A DNA stretch of 64,000 nucleotides, taken from Marinobacter xestospongiae. GTDB lineage: Bacteria > Pseudomonadota > Gammaproteobacteria > Pseudomonadales > Oleiphilaceae. Of the stretch, positions 45,857 through 54,776 are shown piece after piece; position 1 is the stretch's first letter, and every line of letters starts with the position of its first letter. The translations under genes were made by a program, and so were the position numbers. The notes under the pieces were generated by a model, which saw nothing but the letters and a program-made list of their open reading frames with translations, did no database searches and was not told where the DNA came from. The DNA lies in NCBI RefSeq assembly GCF_023156385.1, contig NZ_JAKZAK010000011.1, positions 1-64,000 on the forward strand, written 5' to 3'.

Positions 45857-46978
45857 ATGGCCATCGAACTGGATGCCGAGCTGGCGCAGCGAATCGTGGT
45901 GCGCACGACACAGATCATCGACTACAACGTCAATGTGATGAATGCCGACGGTCGCATCATCGCCAGCGGGGATTCCCGACGTCTCGGCCAGGTCCATGAT
46001 GGTGCATTGCTGGCCATTGCCAAGGGGGACACGGTGTTGCTGGATGAGGCCGCCGCGGCCCGGCTCAGCGGTGTACGGCCGGGGGTGAACCTGGTGCTGA
46101 GCCACCAGCAGCAACTGGTCGGGGTGATCGGCCTGACGGGGGACCCGGATCAGGTGAAGCAGTTTGGTCTGCTGGTCAAGATGGCGGCGGAGCTGATCAT
46201 CGAGCAGGCCCAGGCCTGGCAGCAGACCCAGTGGGGCCACCGGCAGAAAGAGGAGTTTGTGCTGCAGTGGGTCCAGGGCCATACCGACTGGCCGGTACTG
46301 GTGGACTGGGCGCGGCAGCTCCAGGTGGACCTTGATCGACCCAGGGTGGCGATGGTCATGGGTGTGGACGGTGACGACCCCGGCCGCCAGCAGGTGATGG
46401 GGGAGGCCATGGACCGGCTGGCGGGGGGCGAATCCGGCGCCCTGGTGGCGATGCAGTCGCTGAGCGAGCTGGTGATTCTGCACGATACCCTGGATGCGGC
46501 CGAGAAGGTGCCGAGGTCACTTCTGCGACTGTTGACGGTGGCGGATCGTACCCCTGGCGTCCAGGTACGACTGGCGGTGGGACAGGCGTTCGAGGACCCC
46601 CGTCGCATGGCCGAATCCTACCAGACCGCGCGCCAGACCCTGCAGGTTGGCCGGCGTCGTCACCCGGACCAGTCGCTGCTGCGGTTCGCTGATGATCCGT
46701 TGCCGGTTCTGTTGTCCCAGCTCGAGCAGGACTGGCGCCGGGACGCCCTGGTGGCACCGGTGCAGCGACTGCTGGCCGGTGATCGCCAGGGCCATCTGCT
46801 GAAGACATTGCGGCAGTACTTTCAGGATTACCCGGATCAGCAACGCTGTGCCCGACAGCTGCATATCCATCGCAATACCCTGCGTTACCGGCTGAACAAG
46901 ATCGAGCAGCTCAGCGGCTGTTCACTGACGGAGCTGGACTCACTGATGCAGCTCTACGTCGCGTTGGCCCTCGCCTGA
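45857..46978 (+). CDS. cdaR: CdaR-type transcriptional regulator
   Basis: 373 aa. The N-terminal ~130 residues are a sugar-diacid recognition domain (LDAELAQRIVVRTTQIIDYNVNVMNADGRIIASGD), the middle a GGDEF-related segment, and the C-terminus a PucR-type HTH (ARQLHIHRNTLRYRLNKIEQLSG). E. coli CdaR activates glucarate, galactarate and glycerate genes. It is followed in the same direction by a GntP permease and glycerate kinase, which supports glycerate as the signal. 182 bp separate it from gntP, leaving room for a regulated promoter. Confidence 0.9.
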   Translation: MAIELDAELAQRIVVRTTQIIDYNVNVMNADGRIIASGDSRRLGQVHDGALLAIAKGDTVLLDEAAAARLSGVRPGVNLVLSHQQQLVGVIGLTGDPDQVKQFGLLVKMAAELIIEQAQAWQQTQWGHRQKEEFVLQWVQGHTDWPVLVDWARQLQVDLDRPRVAMVMGVDGDDPGRQQVMGEAMDRLAGGESGALVAMQSLSELVILHDTLDAAEKVPRSLLRLLTVADRTPGVQVRLAVGQAFEDPRRMAESYQTARQTLQVGRRRHPDQSLLRFADDPLPVLLSQLEQDWRRDALVAPVQRLLAGDRQGHLLKTLRQYFQDYPDQQRCARQLHIHRNTLRYRLNKIEQLSGCSLTELDSLMQLYVALALA

Positions 46979-46996
46979 AGTCGACCTATCTGCCTT

Positions 46997-47028
46997 GGTT
47001 TTAGTGCGCGTGCACAGGTTTTTGGTGC
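46997..47028 (+). promoter_or_regulatory. Direct repeats upstream of gntP, candidate CdaR site
   Basis: GGTTTTAGTGC (46997-47007) and GGTTTTTGGTGC (47017-47028) are 20 bp apart; a weaker GGTTTTTACTCC occurs near 47066. Equal spacing of about two turns upstream of the regulated operon suggests an activator site. Confidence 0.35.
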
Positions 47029-47160
47029 AATTCGTGAGCATTGTTGTTGGCTTTGACGATGCATCGGTTTTTACTCCTGCCCGATAATGGTGCGGTGACA
47101 CTCATGCTGCCCTCTCAGTAGGGCATCCAGAATAAAAACACCGCTGTTGGAGGGTTTTCC

Positions 47161-48519
47161 ATGAGTCTGGTGCTCATCTTACTGGCCGTTGTAGGCTTTA
47201 TTGTGGTGGCGACCAGCCGCTTCAAGATCCATCCGTTTCTGACCCTGATTCTCGCCGCCTTTATTGCCGCCTTTGCCTACGGCCTGCCGGCGGACCAGAT
47301 TGCCAAGACCATCACCGGTGGCTTTGGTGGCATCCTGGGCTACATTGGCCTGGTGATTGTGTTGGGCACCATCATTGGCGTCATCCTGGAGAAGAGCGGC
47401 GCAGCCATCACCATGGCGGATACGGTGGTCAAGCTGTTGGGTAAACGGTTCCCGACCCTGACCATGTCCATCATCGGCTACATTGTTTCTATCCCGGTGT
47501 TCTGCGACTCCGGGTTTGTCATTCTCAACTCCCTCAAGCAATCCATGGCCAAACGCATGGCGGTGTCGTCGGTGGCGATGAGTGTGGCCCTGGCCACTGG
47601 GCTGTTTGCCACCCATACCTTTGTGCCACCGACCCCCGGGCCCATTGCCGCCGCCGGTAACCTGGCGCTGGAGGACAGTCTGGGGCTGGTGATTCTGATG
47701 GGCCTGGTGGTGAGCGCCGTGGCGGCCTTGGCCGGAGTACTGTGGGCGAACCGCTTCAGGGCGGTGGAAATTGCAGGCGATGAGCCCCAAACGCCGGAAG
47801 AGGTGGAGACGCAGTGGCGGACGATGAAAGCCAGCTACGGCACCCTGCCGACAGCGGGGCAGGCGTTTGCACCGATCTTTGTGCCGATCCTGCTGATCTG
47901 CCTGGGCTCCATTGCCCGTTTCCCCACCGGGCCGATGGGCGCTGGTGTGGTGTTCGAGACGTTCAGCTTTTTAGGGCAGCCGCTGAACGCGCTGTTGATC
48001 GGGCTGTTCCTCAGCCTGCCGCTGCTGAAGCCGGGCGATCGTATCGCCCAATTCAATGAGCATATTGGCAAGGGGATTGCAGCAGCTGCACCGATCCTGT
48101 TGATTACCGGTGCCGGTGGCGCATTCGGTGCAGTGCTCAAGGCCACGCCGATTGGTGAATACCTTGGCACCACTCTGTCCGCCCTGGGCGTGGGCATCTT
48201 TATGCCGTTCATCGTGGCGGCAGCGCTGAAATCGGCCCAGGGTTCGTCCACGGTTGCACTGGTTACCACCTCCGCCATGGTTGCGCCGATGCTTGGGGAT
48301 CTGGGGCTGGCCACCGAGATGGGCCGGGTGCTGACGGTGATGGCGATTGGTGCCGGTGCGATGACGGTCTCCCACGCCAACGACAGCTTCTTCTGGGTGG
48401 TGTCCCAGTTCAGCCGGATGCCGGTGGCGCTGGCTTACCGCGCCCATACCGCGGCGACCCTGGTTCAGGGCATCACCGCCATCGTACTGGTGTACCTGTT
48501 GAGCCTGGTTCTGCTCTGA
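47161..48519 (+). CDS. GntP-family permease (glycerate/gluconate type)
   Basis: 452 aa, GGAGGG upstream. About 12-13 hydrophobic segments. Family motifs: GFGGILGYIGLVIVLGTIIGVILEKSGAA, SIPVFCDSGFVILN, THTFVPPTPGPIAAAG, and the late SHANDSFFWVVSQFS. GntP members take up gluconate and related acids by H+ symport. Position between cdaR and glycerate kinase points to glycerate (or a related sugar acid). It is in the inner membrane. The gap to the kinase gene is 44 bp. Confidence 0.9.
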   Translation: MSLVLILLAVVGFIVVATSRFKIHPFLTLILAAFIAAFAYGLPADQIAKTITGGFGGILGYIGLVIVLGTIIGVILEKSGAAITMADTVVKLLGKRFPTLTMSIIGYIVSIPVFCDSGFVILNSLKQSMAKRMAVSSVAMSVALATGLFATHTFVPPTPGPIAAAGNLALEDSLGLVILMGLVVSAVAALAGVLWANRFRAVEIAGDEPQTPEEVETQWRTMKASYGTLPTAGQAFAPIFVPILLICLGSIARFPTGPMGAGVVFETFSFLGQPLNALLIGLFLSLPLLKPGDRIAQFNEHIGKGIAAAAPILLITGAGGAFGAVLKATPIGEYLGTTLSALGVGIFMPFIVAAALKSAQGSSTVALVTTSAMVAPMLGDLGLATEMGRVLTVMAIGAGAMTVSHANDSFFWVVSQFSRMPVALAYRAHTAATLVQGITAIVLVYLLSLVLL

Positions 48520-48563
48520 ATGCACGGGGAGCCGCCGTTGGCGGCCGCTCCGAAGGAGATTTG

Positions 48564-49700
48564 ATGAAAATCGTCGTTGCCCCTGACTCGTTCAAGGAAA
48601 GCCTGACCGCTCGGCAGGTTGCCGACACCATCGCCGCCGCCTGTCGGCGTCACCTGCCGGATGCCGAGCTGGTAACCCTGCCGATGGCGGATGGCGGTGA
48701 GGGCACATCTCAGTCGCTGGTGGATGCGCTCGGGGGACACTGGCGGCAACTGGGTGTGTCCGGTCCCCTGGGGGAGCCGGTCCAGGCCCGCTATGGCCTG
48801 GTGGGTGATCTGGCCATTATTGAAATGGCGGAAGCCTCTGGCCTGCACCGGGTGGCGGCGGACCGGCGAGACGTTCTGTCGGCCTGTAGCTATGGCACTG
48901 GCCAGTTACTGGATGATGCCCTGGAGCAGGGTGTCCGCCGGATCATCATCGGGCTGGGTGGCAGTGCCACCAATGATGCCGGGGTAGGCATGCTGACCGC
49001 TCTTGGTGCCCGCTTCCTCGATGCCAGGGGCCGCGCTATCCCCCGCGGCGGTATCGGGCTGGCGGAACTGGATCGGATTGATTTGACTGCGTTGCATCCG
49101 CGCCTGGCGGAGGTGGACATTGTCGTGGCCTGTGATGTTGATAACCCGCTTACCGGGCCTCGTGGCGCAAGTGCGGTGTTCGGACCGCAAAAAGGCGCGA
49201 GCCGGGCGCAGGTGGCGACGCTGGATCGCAATCTGGCGCACTTTGCCGGGCTGGCTGGCAAGGCCGCGGCAACCGAGCTGGATACGGTACCCGGAGCCGG
49301 CGCCGCCGGCGGCATGGGGGCGGCGCTGATCGGGTTCGCGGGAGCCCGGTTGCGACCGGGGATCGACATTGTTGCGGAGGCGGTGGGCTTGGCTCATACC
49401 TGCCGGGGTGCCGACCTGGTGATCACCGGTGAAGGCCGTATCGACAGCCAGAGTGTCGCCGGAAAAACCCCCGTGGGGGTTGCCCGGATCGCGCGCCAGG
49501 CCGGCGTCGAACGGGTAATCGCCATCGCCGGCTGCCTGGGGGAGGGCAGTGACCTGGTGTACCAGCATGGCATCGACGCGGTGTTTGACTGTCTGCATCA
49601 GCTGGCGTCGCAGCAAGAGATTCTGCGGGATGGCGAGCAGAATCTGCGCCAGACAGCCGACGCGGTTGCCCGCCTGATTGCCCGTCTGCGGGATATCTGA
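48564..49700 (+). CDS. Glycerate kinase (GlxK/GarK family)
   Basis: 378 aa from the ATG at 48564 (AAGGAG 6 nt upstream); the TTG one codon earlier is less likely. Class II glycerate kinase marks: MKIVVAPDSFKESLTARQVA, TLPMADGGEGTSQSLVDA, GGSATNDAGVGMLTALGARF, DNPLTGPRGASAVFGPQKGA and the late GEGRIDSQSVAGKTPVGVA. It phosphorylates D-glycerate to 2-phosphoglycerate, linking sugar-acid breakdown to glycolysis. It is the last gene of the cdaR-gntP-kinase set. Whether it is GlxK or GarK by substrate preference cannot be read. Confidence 0.93.
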   Translation: MKIVVAPDSFKESLTARQVADTIAAACRRHLPDAELVTLPMADGGEGTSQSLVDALGGHWRQLGVSGPLGEPVQARYGLVGDLAIIEMAEASGLHRVAADRRDVLSACSYGTGQLLDDALEQGVRRIIIGLGGSATNDAGVGMLTALGARFLDARGRAIPRGGIGLAELDRIDLTALHPRLAEVDIVVACDVDNPLTGPRGASAVFGPQKGASRAQVATLDRNLAHFAGLAGKAAATELDTVPGAGAAGGMGAALIGFAGARLRPGIDIVAEAVGLAHTCRGADLVITGEGRIDSQSVAGKTPVGVARIARQAGVERVIAIAGCLGEGSDLVYQHGIDAVFDCLHQLASQQEILRDGEQNLRQTADAVARLIARLRDI

Positions 49701-49819
49701 CCCGCTCGCAGCCTGGCTGAGCCGTCGATGGGCCGGTTGTGGCAATGGCGACTGTCATTCCGGCCATCAACTCGCTAGAATGCGCCGCTGTTCATCATTT
49801 GACCGATTCCGGAGCATCC

Positions 49820-50785
49820 ATGCGCATTACCCTCGCCCCCATGGAGGGACTGGTTGACGCCCCCATCCGGGAGATCCTCACCGGTGTCGGCGGCATTGAC
49901 CGCAGTGTGACCGAGTTCATCCGCGTTACCCACGGCATGCTGCCGCCGCGCATCTTCTACAAGTATGCACCGGAACTCCATAACCGCTCACTGACCCGTG
50001 CCGGCACACCGGTGGCGGTACAGCTGCTGGGGTCTGATCCCGAGATGATGGCACGCCACGGCGTGAAGGCCGCGGAGTTGGGCGCCTGTCAGGTGGACAT
50101 CAACTTTGGTTGTCCCGCCAAGACGGTCAACCGTCACAAAGGGGGCTGCGTGCTGATGAGAGAGCCGGAGCTGATGCATCAGATCGTGGCGGCGGTGCGC
50201 CAGGCGGTGCCGGCTGCGGTGCCGGTCACCGCCAAGATGCGGCTGGGGTATGACGACCGTTCCATGGGCGTGGCCTGCGGTCAGGCATTGGCGGATGCTG
50301 GCGCCGGAGAAATCGTTATTCATGCCCGCAGCAAGGTGGACGGTTACAAGCCGCCGGCCTACTGGGAGGAAATTGCCCGGGTGCGGGAGGCGGTGGCCGT
50401 GCCGGTGATTGCCAATGGCGAGATCTGGACGGTTGAGGACTACTGGCGTTGTCGTGACGTGAGCGGCTGCGATGAGGTGATGATCGGCCGCGGCCTGATC
50501 ACCCGCCCGGACCTGGCGCGGCGGATCAAGGCCAGCCAGCAGGGCGAACAGGGTGAGGAACTGGACTGGCCCGCCGTAGTCAGCCTGGTCATTGCCTACG
50601 GCGCAGAACTGCAGACGCGGCTGGAAGACCGCTTCGTGACCGGCCGCATCAAACAGTGGCTCAATTATCTGAGGCGTGGTTATCCGGAAGCCGAGGCGGT
50701 CTGGTCAAAGGCCCGCAAGATCCGCGAGGCCCAACCTTTCTACGACTGCCTGAAGGCCTCTGCCGCGCTTGAGAAAGCCGCCTGA
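49820..50785 (+). CDS. dusC: tRNA-dihydrouridine(16) synthase
   Basis: 321 aa from the ATG at 49820. It opens MRITLAPMEGLVDAPIR, keeps the catalytic Cys in VDINFGCPAKTVNRHKGG, the FMN-binding GAGEIVIHARSK and the late VIANGEIW. DusC reduces uridine 16 of tRNAs with FMN and NADPH. The DusC subgroup is indicated by MRITLAPMEG and the short C-terminal helical tail (about 245-321). An earlier in-frame ATG (49739) is not supported by family sequence. Single gene. Confidence 0.93.
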   Translation: MRITLAPMEGLVDAPIREILTGVGGIDRSVTEFIRVTHGMLPPRIFYKYAPELHNRSLTRAGTPVAVQLLGSDPEMMARHGVKAAELGACQVDINFGCPAKTVNRHKGGCVLMREPELMHQIVAAVRQAVPAAVPVTAKMRLGYDDRSMGVACGQALADAGAGEIVIHARSKVDGYKPPAYWEEIARVREAVAVPVIANGEIWTVEDYWRCRDVSGCDEVMIGRGLITRPDLARRIKASQQGEQGEELDWPAVVSLVIAYGAELQTRLEDRFVTGRIKQWLNYLRRGYPEAEAVWSKARKIREAQPFYDCLKASAALEKAA

Positions 50786-50803
50786 GGTGGCCTTCTGCCC
50801 GCT

Positions 50804-51466
50804 CTATTTGCCCGTGCGGTCGAACATGCCGTGCCGCAGGAAGTGCCGGGTCTGAGTGATGACCTCGGCATTGTTCATCATGAACGGATGGGTCACCGGC
50901 AGCGAGAGATGGTCCGCCATACCGTCAAGCCGGGTGTTCGCTACCGAGACCTTGCCATCGTTCGGCTTGGGCAGCATGGTCGAGAGGATCAGATTGATGC
51001 TGCGGGTGCCGGCAATGATCCCGACATCAAAATTCGCCGGCCCGAGCCGATTGGGCACGCTGGTTTCGCCGGTGCCCAGTTGCAGCCCCGCCGGTCCGTT
51101 GACCAGTTTGAATCCCACCATTTTGCCCAGCGTGTCGACGACCTGGCTGCCCCGGTTGGGTGGGCCAAGCATGACCGTGCGTCCCAGGCTGCTGATCCGC
51201 TGGCGACTCAGGTACTGTCTTACCAGAATGCCGCCCATGGAGTGGGTGACGAAGTGAATTCGGCATCCTTCCGGACACCTTGAGAGCGCCTGGCCAATGG
51301 CCGTATCGGCGAGTGCTTCAATCGGGTGTCGGGTTGACGGGTAGGGCTGATTGATAACGACGTAACCCGACCGTTCAAGGGCTGTCGCCATCTTCTTCAT
51401 GGAGCCGTTTGTCCTGGCCAGGCCGTGCAGCAGGATGACGCATTCACCGCTCACTGGAGCGGGCAT
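50804..51466 (-). CDS. Lipase-like alpha/beta hydrolase
   Basis: 220 aa. Core of an esterase/lipase: ECVILLHGLARTNGSM (oxyanion loop), the nucleophile THSMGGILVRQYL, MLGPPNRGSQVVDTLG, and the His in SLPVTHPFMMNNAEV. The short pattern 'LGPPNRGS' is typical of a group near PGAP1-like lipases and triacylglycerol lipases. No signal peptide follows from the chosen ATG; the Shine-Dalgarno is poor, so the true start may be GTG 51454. Substrate unknown. It lies on the strand opposite dusC. Confidence 0.78.
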   Translation of the reverse strand: MPAPVSGECVILLHGLARTNGSMKKMATALERSGYVVINQPYPSTRHPIEALADTAIGQALSRCPEGCRIHFVTHSMGGILVRQYLSRQRISSLGRTVMLGPPNRGSQVVDTLGKMVGFKLVNGPAGLQLGTGETSVPNRLGPANFDVGIIAGTRSINLILSTMLPKPNDGKVSVANTRLDGMADHLSLPVTHPFMMNNAEVITQTRHFLRHGMFDRTGK

Positions 51467-51616
51467 CGGTCTGGCAGCCCGTGGTTCGATACCGGTGTCC
51501 TTACCTTGTTGCCCATTGTATTCCTGGTTAATCCTGATCCTGACTGTGTTGTCTGCTGACTTCAGAATCTAAAGCGTTGTTCGCCTATCGGCAAGGACCG
51601 GAGACGTCCTGGCCAC

Positions 51617-51653
51617 AAAAAACCGGCCGCACCCAAAAGGTCCGGCCGGTGTT
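51617..51653 (-). terminator. Terminator of PEP-CTERM gene
   Basis: On the minus strand CCGGCCG / CGGCCGG stem with a loop of about 13 nt, followed by GTTTTTTG. It lies 34 bp after the stop codon. Confidence 0.75.
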
Positions 51654-51686
51654 TGTCACGGTTGTCGTAATGCTCGCAAAGATCCG

Positions 51687-52349
51687 TCAAGCGGGTCGAC
51701 GGCGGCGTGAGAAGCCCAGTCCCGCAAGTCCCAGGCCAAGCAACGCCAGGGTGCCAGGCTCCGGAACCGCAGCGGTGGCTGTTGCCAGAATGTCAAAGCC
51801 GGTGCCGCCACCATGGTCTTCCCGCAGAATCTGCAGGTTGTAGTTGCCCGCACTCAGGCCTGCCAGGTCGATGTCGTACTCATTGAGGTTGGAACCTCCC
51901 GGTGCCATGGCGCCAAACAGGTAGTTGCCGTTCAGCCAGACATAGATGCCGTTGTCCACGCCCAGGTCCAGATGCAGGTTGGAGGTTTCCGTCAGGTCGA
52001 AGTTGTAGACGATGGCGGTCTCGGTGTTGACGGCCCAGGTTGACGGAATCGCGACGGCGCCGGCACTCCAGGTGCCACCGGTATAGTCTCCCGCCAGCCA
52101 GTCGGTACCCAGTTCGGCGGTCAGTGACAGATCCGGTTCGGCCAGTGGATTCTGGTTCGGATCACCTTCGCTGACATTGGCGCCAGGGAAGAACAGCGAA
52201 TTTGGGCCATAGGTCGCGGCAAGGTCGCCCAGGCCATTGTTGTAGAGTCCGTTGGTGCTGTTGTTGATGATAACCCCAGCGCTGGCACCGGCTGACACGG
52301 TCGTCAGCGCAGCGGCGAGGCAGAGTGAGTGAACACGGGAACGGAGCAT
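51687..52349 (-). CDS. PEP-CTERM sorting-domain protein
   Basis: 220 aa from the ATG at 52349. Signal peptide (about 1-24, ASA-GVI). The C-terminal VPEPGTLALLGLGLAGLGFSRRRR is a clear PEP-CTERM tripartite signal: PEP motif, hydrophobic helix, Arg cluster. Such proteins are sorted by exosortase (EpsH/XrtA) to the outer surface in EPS-producing bacteria. The mature part is Gly/Asn-rich with strands like NYNLQILREDHGGGTGFDI. No exosortase gene is in this window. Its own terminator follows. Confidence 0.85.
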   Translation of the reverse strand: MLRSRVHSLCLAAALTTVSAGASAGVIINNSTNGLYNNGLGDLAATYGPNSLFFPGANVSEGDPNQNPLAEPDLSLTAELGTDWLAGDYTGGTWSAGAVAIPSTWAVNTETAIVYNFDLTETSNLHLDLGVDNGIYVWLNGNYLFGAMAPGGSNLNEYDIDLAGLSAGNYNLQILREDHGGGTGFDILATATAAVPEPGTLALLGLGLAGLGFSRRRRPA

Positions 52350-52544
52350 TGATCTGTCTCCCAGTTGTCTTTGACAGGGACTCCCTGACAGCCCGTGGGC
52401 TGTCATTGTGGTGGCAGCAAGATCGTGTCCACTCCGGCGAATTCGGACGGCTTTCAGAGCACTGGCGAAAGTGCGTCTGCCGACTTGTCGGCGAGTTGTA
52501 TAGTTTTCTGACAGTTGATCCATCAGGCGGCTTTTTATTGCGAG

Positions 52545-52559
52545 TGAAAATCGTTACTA
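52545..52559 (+). promoter_or_regulatory. Fur-box-like site before the Fes-like gene
   Basis: TGAAAATCGTTACTA matches 11 of 14 defined positions of the TGATAAT-N-ATTATCA Fur core, and overlaps a possible -10 (TACTAT). It fits iron-repressed control of the enterochelin-esterase-like gene that starts 31 bp on. Confidence 0.4.
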
Positions 52560-52589
52560 TTCATGGTTTTCTGACGCGCCTTGCTCGCT

Positions 52590-54206
52590 ATGGATTTGCT
52601 GATGATGAACTGGAAACAACAACTTGGGGGACTGCTGATGTCGCTGGCTGCCTCGCTCGCGCAGGGCCAGACCCTGACACTCACCCATCCCGTGGCCGCT
52701 GAGCTGCCCCGCGAGGCACCGATTCGCGTGGCACTGGAGGCTGCCCCCGGGGACTATCTGCGTGGTCACTTCGTGACGGCGAATGCCCTGGCGGATCTGA
52801 CGCTGGTGTCGGCAACGGGGCATCCCGTACGGCAACTGGTGGCAGCTGGCGATGAACGCCGGCAGTTCCAGTTTGTGGTGGGCGCTGCCGACCAGGTGCT
52901 GGAGGTCCGTGGTCACGGCGGCGGGGGGCAGTTTGAGCTGACTCTGGATCGCCAGGTGCCGGTGGCGAGCCAACAGGCGCCCGAGCGGGAGTTCCTCAGC
53001 CCGACGATTGCCGAAGTCGCCAGAGTCATTGCAGATGATGGTGATACCGAGGCGTTCTGGCAGCAGGTAGCCAGGGCAGGGACGCCGCTGGTTGAACCAG
53101 GGCCTGATGGCAGGCGCATTCTCACCTTCCTCTACCGTGGTGCCGAGCGCAATGTGCGACTGTTTGGCGCGCCTTCCAGCAACCATGAGCAATTGGCCCG
53201 CCTGGGGCAGAGCGATATCTGGTTCCGCAGCTTCGAGGCGCCGGACAGCACGCGGCTGTCCTACCAGCTGGCCCCCGACGTACCCGACCTTCCGGGGACC
53301 GCCCGGGAGCGGCGGGTGGCGATTCTGGCCACGGCCCAGGCCGATCCGCTGAACCTGGCACCCTGGCCGGCGGACGCGGTGGATGTCTACCAGCAGAATT
53401 CCACCGTCACGCTGGACAAGGCGCCGCCTCAAACCTGGCTGTCGCCCGGCACGGAAGCCAGGGGCAGCCTGGATACTCTGAGGTTTGCCAGTGAGACTCT
53501 GGGCAACCAGCGGGACATTCAGATCTACCGATCCGCCGGCTTTGATCCTGCGAATCCGGACAACCTGTTATTGCTGGTGTTCGATGGCGATGCCTACACC
53601 AGCCAGGTACCGACGCCCACCATTCTGGACAACCTGGTTGCCGCCGGAGAACTGCCTGCGGCGATGGCTGTGTTTATTGCCAACCCGGACCGCGAAGCCC
53701 GCTCCCGGGAACTGCCAGCGAATCCGCTGTTTGCGCGGGTGCTGGCGGAGGAGCTGGTGCCCTGGTTGCAGCATCAGACTGGCATCAAAACCCGTGCAGA
53801 GCGCACCATCCTGGCCGGTTCGAGCTATGGTGGTCTGGCATCGGCCACGATCGCGCTGGCTTATCCCGAGGTGTTCGGTAATGTGCTGTCGATGTCGGGT
53901 TCGTTCTGGTGGCATCCGCCCGGTACCCCTGCCCATGAACAGGAATATGTCGCCCGTCAGCTGGTTGGGATGGAGACCGTACCTGTGCGTTTCTTCCTCA
54001 GTGCCGGCCTGTTTGAGGGGCACCGGTCCGACATGGCCGGGATTCTGGAGACCTCACGTCACCTGCGGGACCTGCTGGCGGCCAAGGGCTTCCCGGTTCG
54101 CTATCGGGAGTACGCCGCCGGGCACGACTATTTTGCCTGGCAGGGGGTGCTGGCGGACGGTCTGCTGGCGTTGGCGGACATGGCAAACTGGCAGCCCGCC
54201 CGGTAA
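52590..54206 (+). CDS. Enterochelin esterase-like protein (Fes type), exported
   Basis: 538 aa from the ATG at 52590; later ATGs at 52602 and 52605 are alternatives. Signal peptide (about residues 7-27). The N-terminal ~230 residues fit the Fes N-terminal beta domain (DUF3327-like). The esterase domain (about 290-538) is esterase-D-like with LLLLVFDGDAYTS, nucleophile Ser in LAGSSYGGLAS, and the catalytic His in AAGHDYFAWQG. Fes hydrolyses the trilactone of ferric enterobactin to release iron; export of this one suggests action in the periplasm. A Fur-like box is just upstream. Confidence 0.8.
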   Translation: MDLLMMNWKQQLGGLLMSLAASLAQGQTLTLTHPVAAELPREAPIRVALEAAPGDYLRGHFVTANALADLTLVSATGHPVRQLVAAGDERRQFQFVVGAADQVLEVRGHGGGGQFELTLDRQVPVASQQAPEREFLSPTIAEVARVIADDGDTEAFWQQVARAGTPLVEPGPDGRRILTFLYRGAERNVRLFGAPSSNHEQLARLGQSDIWFRSFEAPDSTRLSYQLAPDVPDLPGTARERRVAILATAQADPLNLAPWPADAVDVYQQNSTVTLDKAPPQTWLSPGTEARGSLDTLRFASETLGNQRDIQIYRSAGFDPANPDNLLLLVFDGDAYTSQVPTPTILDNLVAAGELPAAMAVFIANPDREARSRELPANPLFARVLAEELVPWLQHQTGIKTRAERTILAGSSYGGLASATIALAYPEVFGNVLSMSGSFWWHPPGTPAHEQEYVARQLVGMETVPVRFFLSAGLFEGHRSDMAGILETSRHLRDLLAAKGFPVRYREYAAGHDYFAWQGVLADGLLALADMANWQPAR

Positions 54207-54228
54207 CCTGGGACACCAGGGCCTCTGA

Positions 54229-54633
54229 CTAACCGATCCCATGGGTGCGGAAGTGCTCAACGTAGGCCTTGTCCACCTTGAGGATGTGGTGGGTCAGCCA
54301 ATCCTTGAGCAGGGCGAGGGCTTCGGCGCCTGAGGCGTCGCCCTGTTCATGGCGGTCAATCAGTGTCATGACCTTCTGGGTGAAGGTGTCGTGTTCGCGT
54401 TTGTGGGCCTCGGTTTCCGGATAGCCGAGGCGGGCGAATAGGTCCTCCTCAACAATGAAGTGGTTCATGGTGTAGTCCATGAGCCCCTCCAGCAGGTCGC
54501 CAATTTCGCTGTCTTCAGCCTGGTTCTCCAGGGCCTCGTGCAGCCGGTTGGTCTGGTCCACCAGCCAGCGGTGTTGTTGATCGATGTCGCTGATACCAAC
54601 TTCGAGCTCTTCACTCCAGGGCCAGAATGTCAT
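54229..54633 (-). CDS. Bacteriohemerythrin
   Basis: 134 aa from the ATG at 54633 (GAAGGA upstream). Diiron ligand pattern of hemerythrin: DQQHRWLVD (His), MNHFIVEEDLF (His and Glu), AHKREHDTF (His, His), and HHILKVDKAYVEHF (His, Asp). It binds O2 reversibly and may deliver oxygen to membrane oxidases or guard against it. It converges with the Fes-like gene, 22 bp away. A hairpin GGCCCC/GGGGCC (54721-54739) is upstream. Single-domain length is typical. Confidence 0.92.
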   Translation of the reverse strand: MTFWPWSEELEVGISDIDQQHRWLVDQTNRLHEALENQAEDSEIGDLLEGLMDYTMNHFIVEEDLFARLGYPETEAHKREHDTFTQKVMTLIDRHEQGDASGAEALALLKDWLTHHILKVDKAYVEHFRTHGIG

Positions 54634-54776
54634 GGTGTCCTTCCCGTCCGTTTTTATTATCGAGTCCGCCATGCTAGGCACTCGAACGGGACCAAACCTT
54701 GACCTGAATCAACGTCGCCCGGCCCCGAAATGAGGGGCCGGTCACGGAGTGTGGGGTTTTGCAGAAAGTGGACAGA

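Noticed and set aside
47049-47062. GG-N10-GC sigma-54-like promoter before gntP
   Set aside because: Only the GG and GC dinucleotides fit; other conserved positions do not, and CdaR is not a sigma-54 activator.
54207-54220. CCTGG-gaca-CCAGG as another copy of the GTGTCCCG element
   Set aside because: Shares only GGGACAC by chance; arms and core differ.
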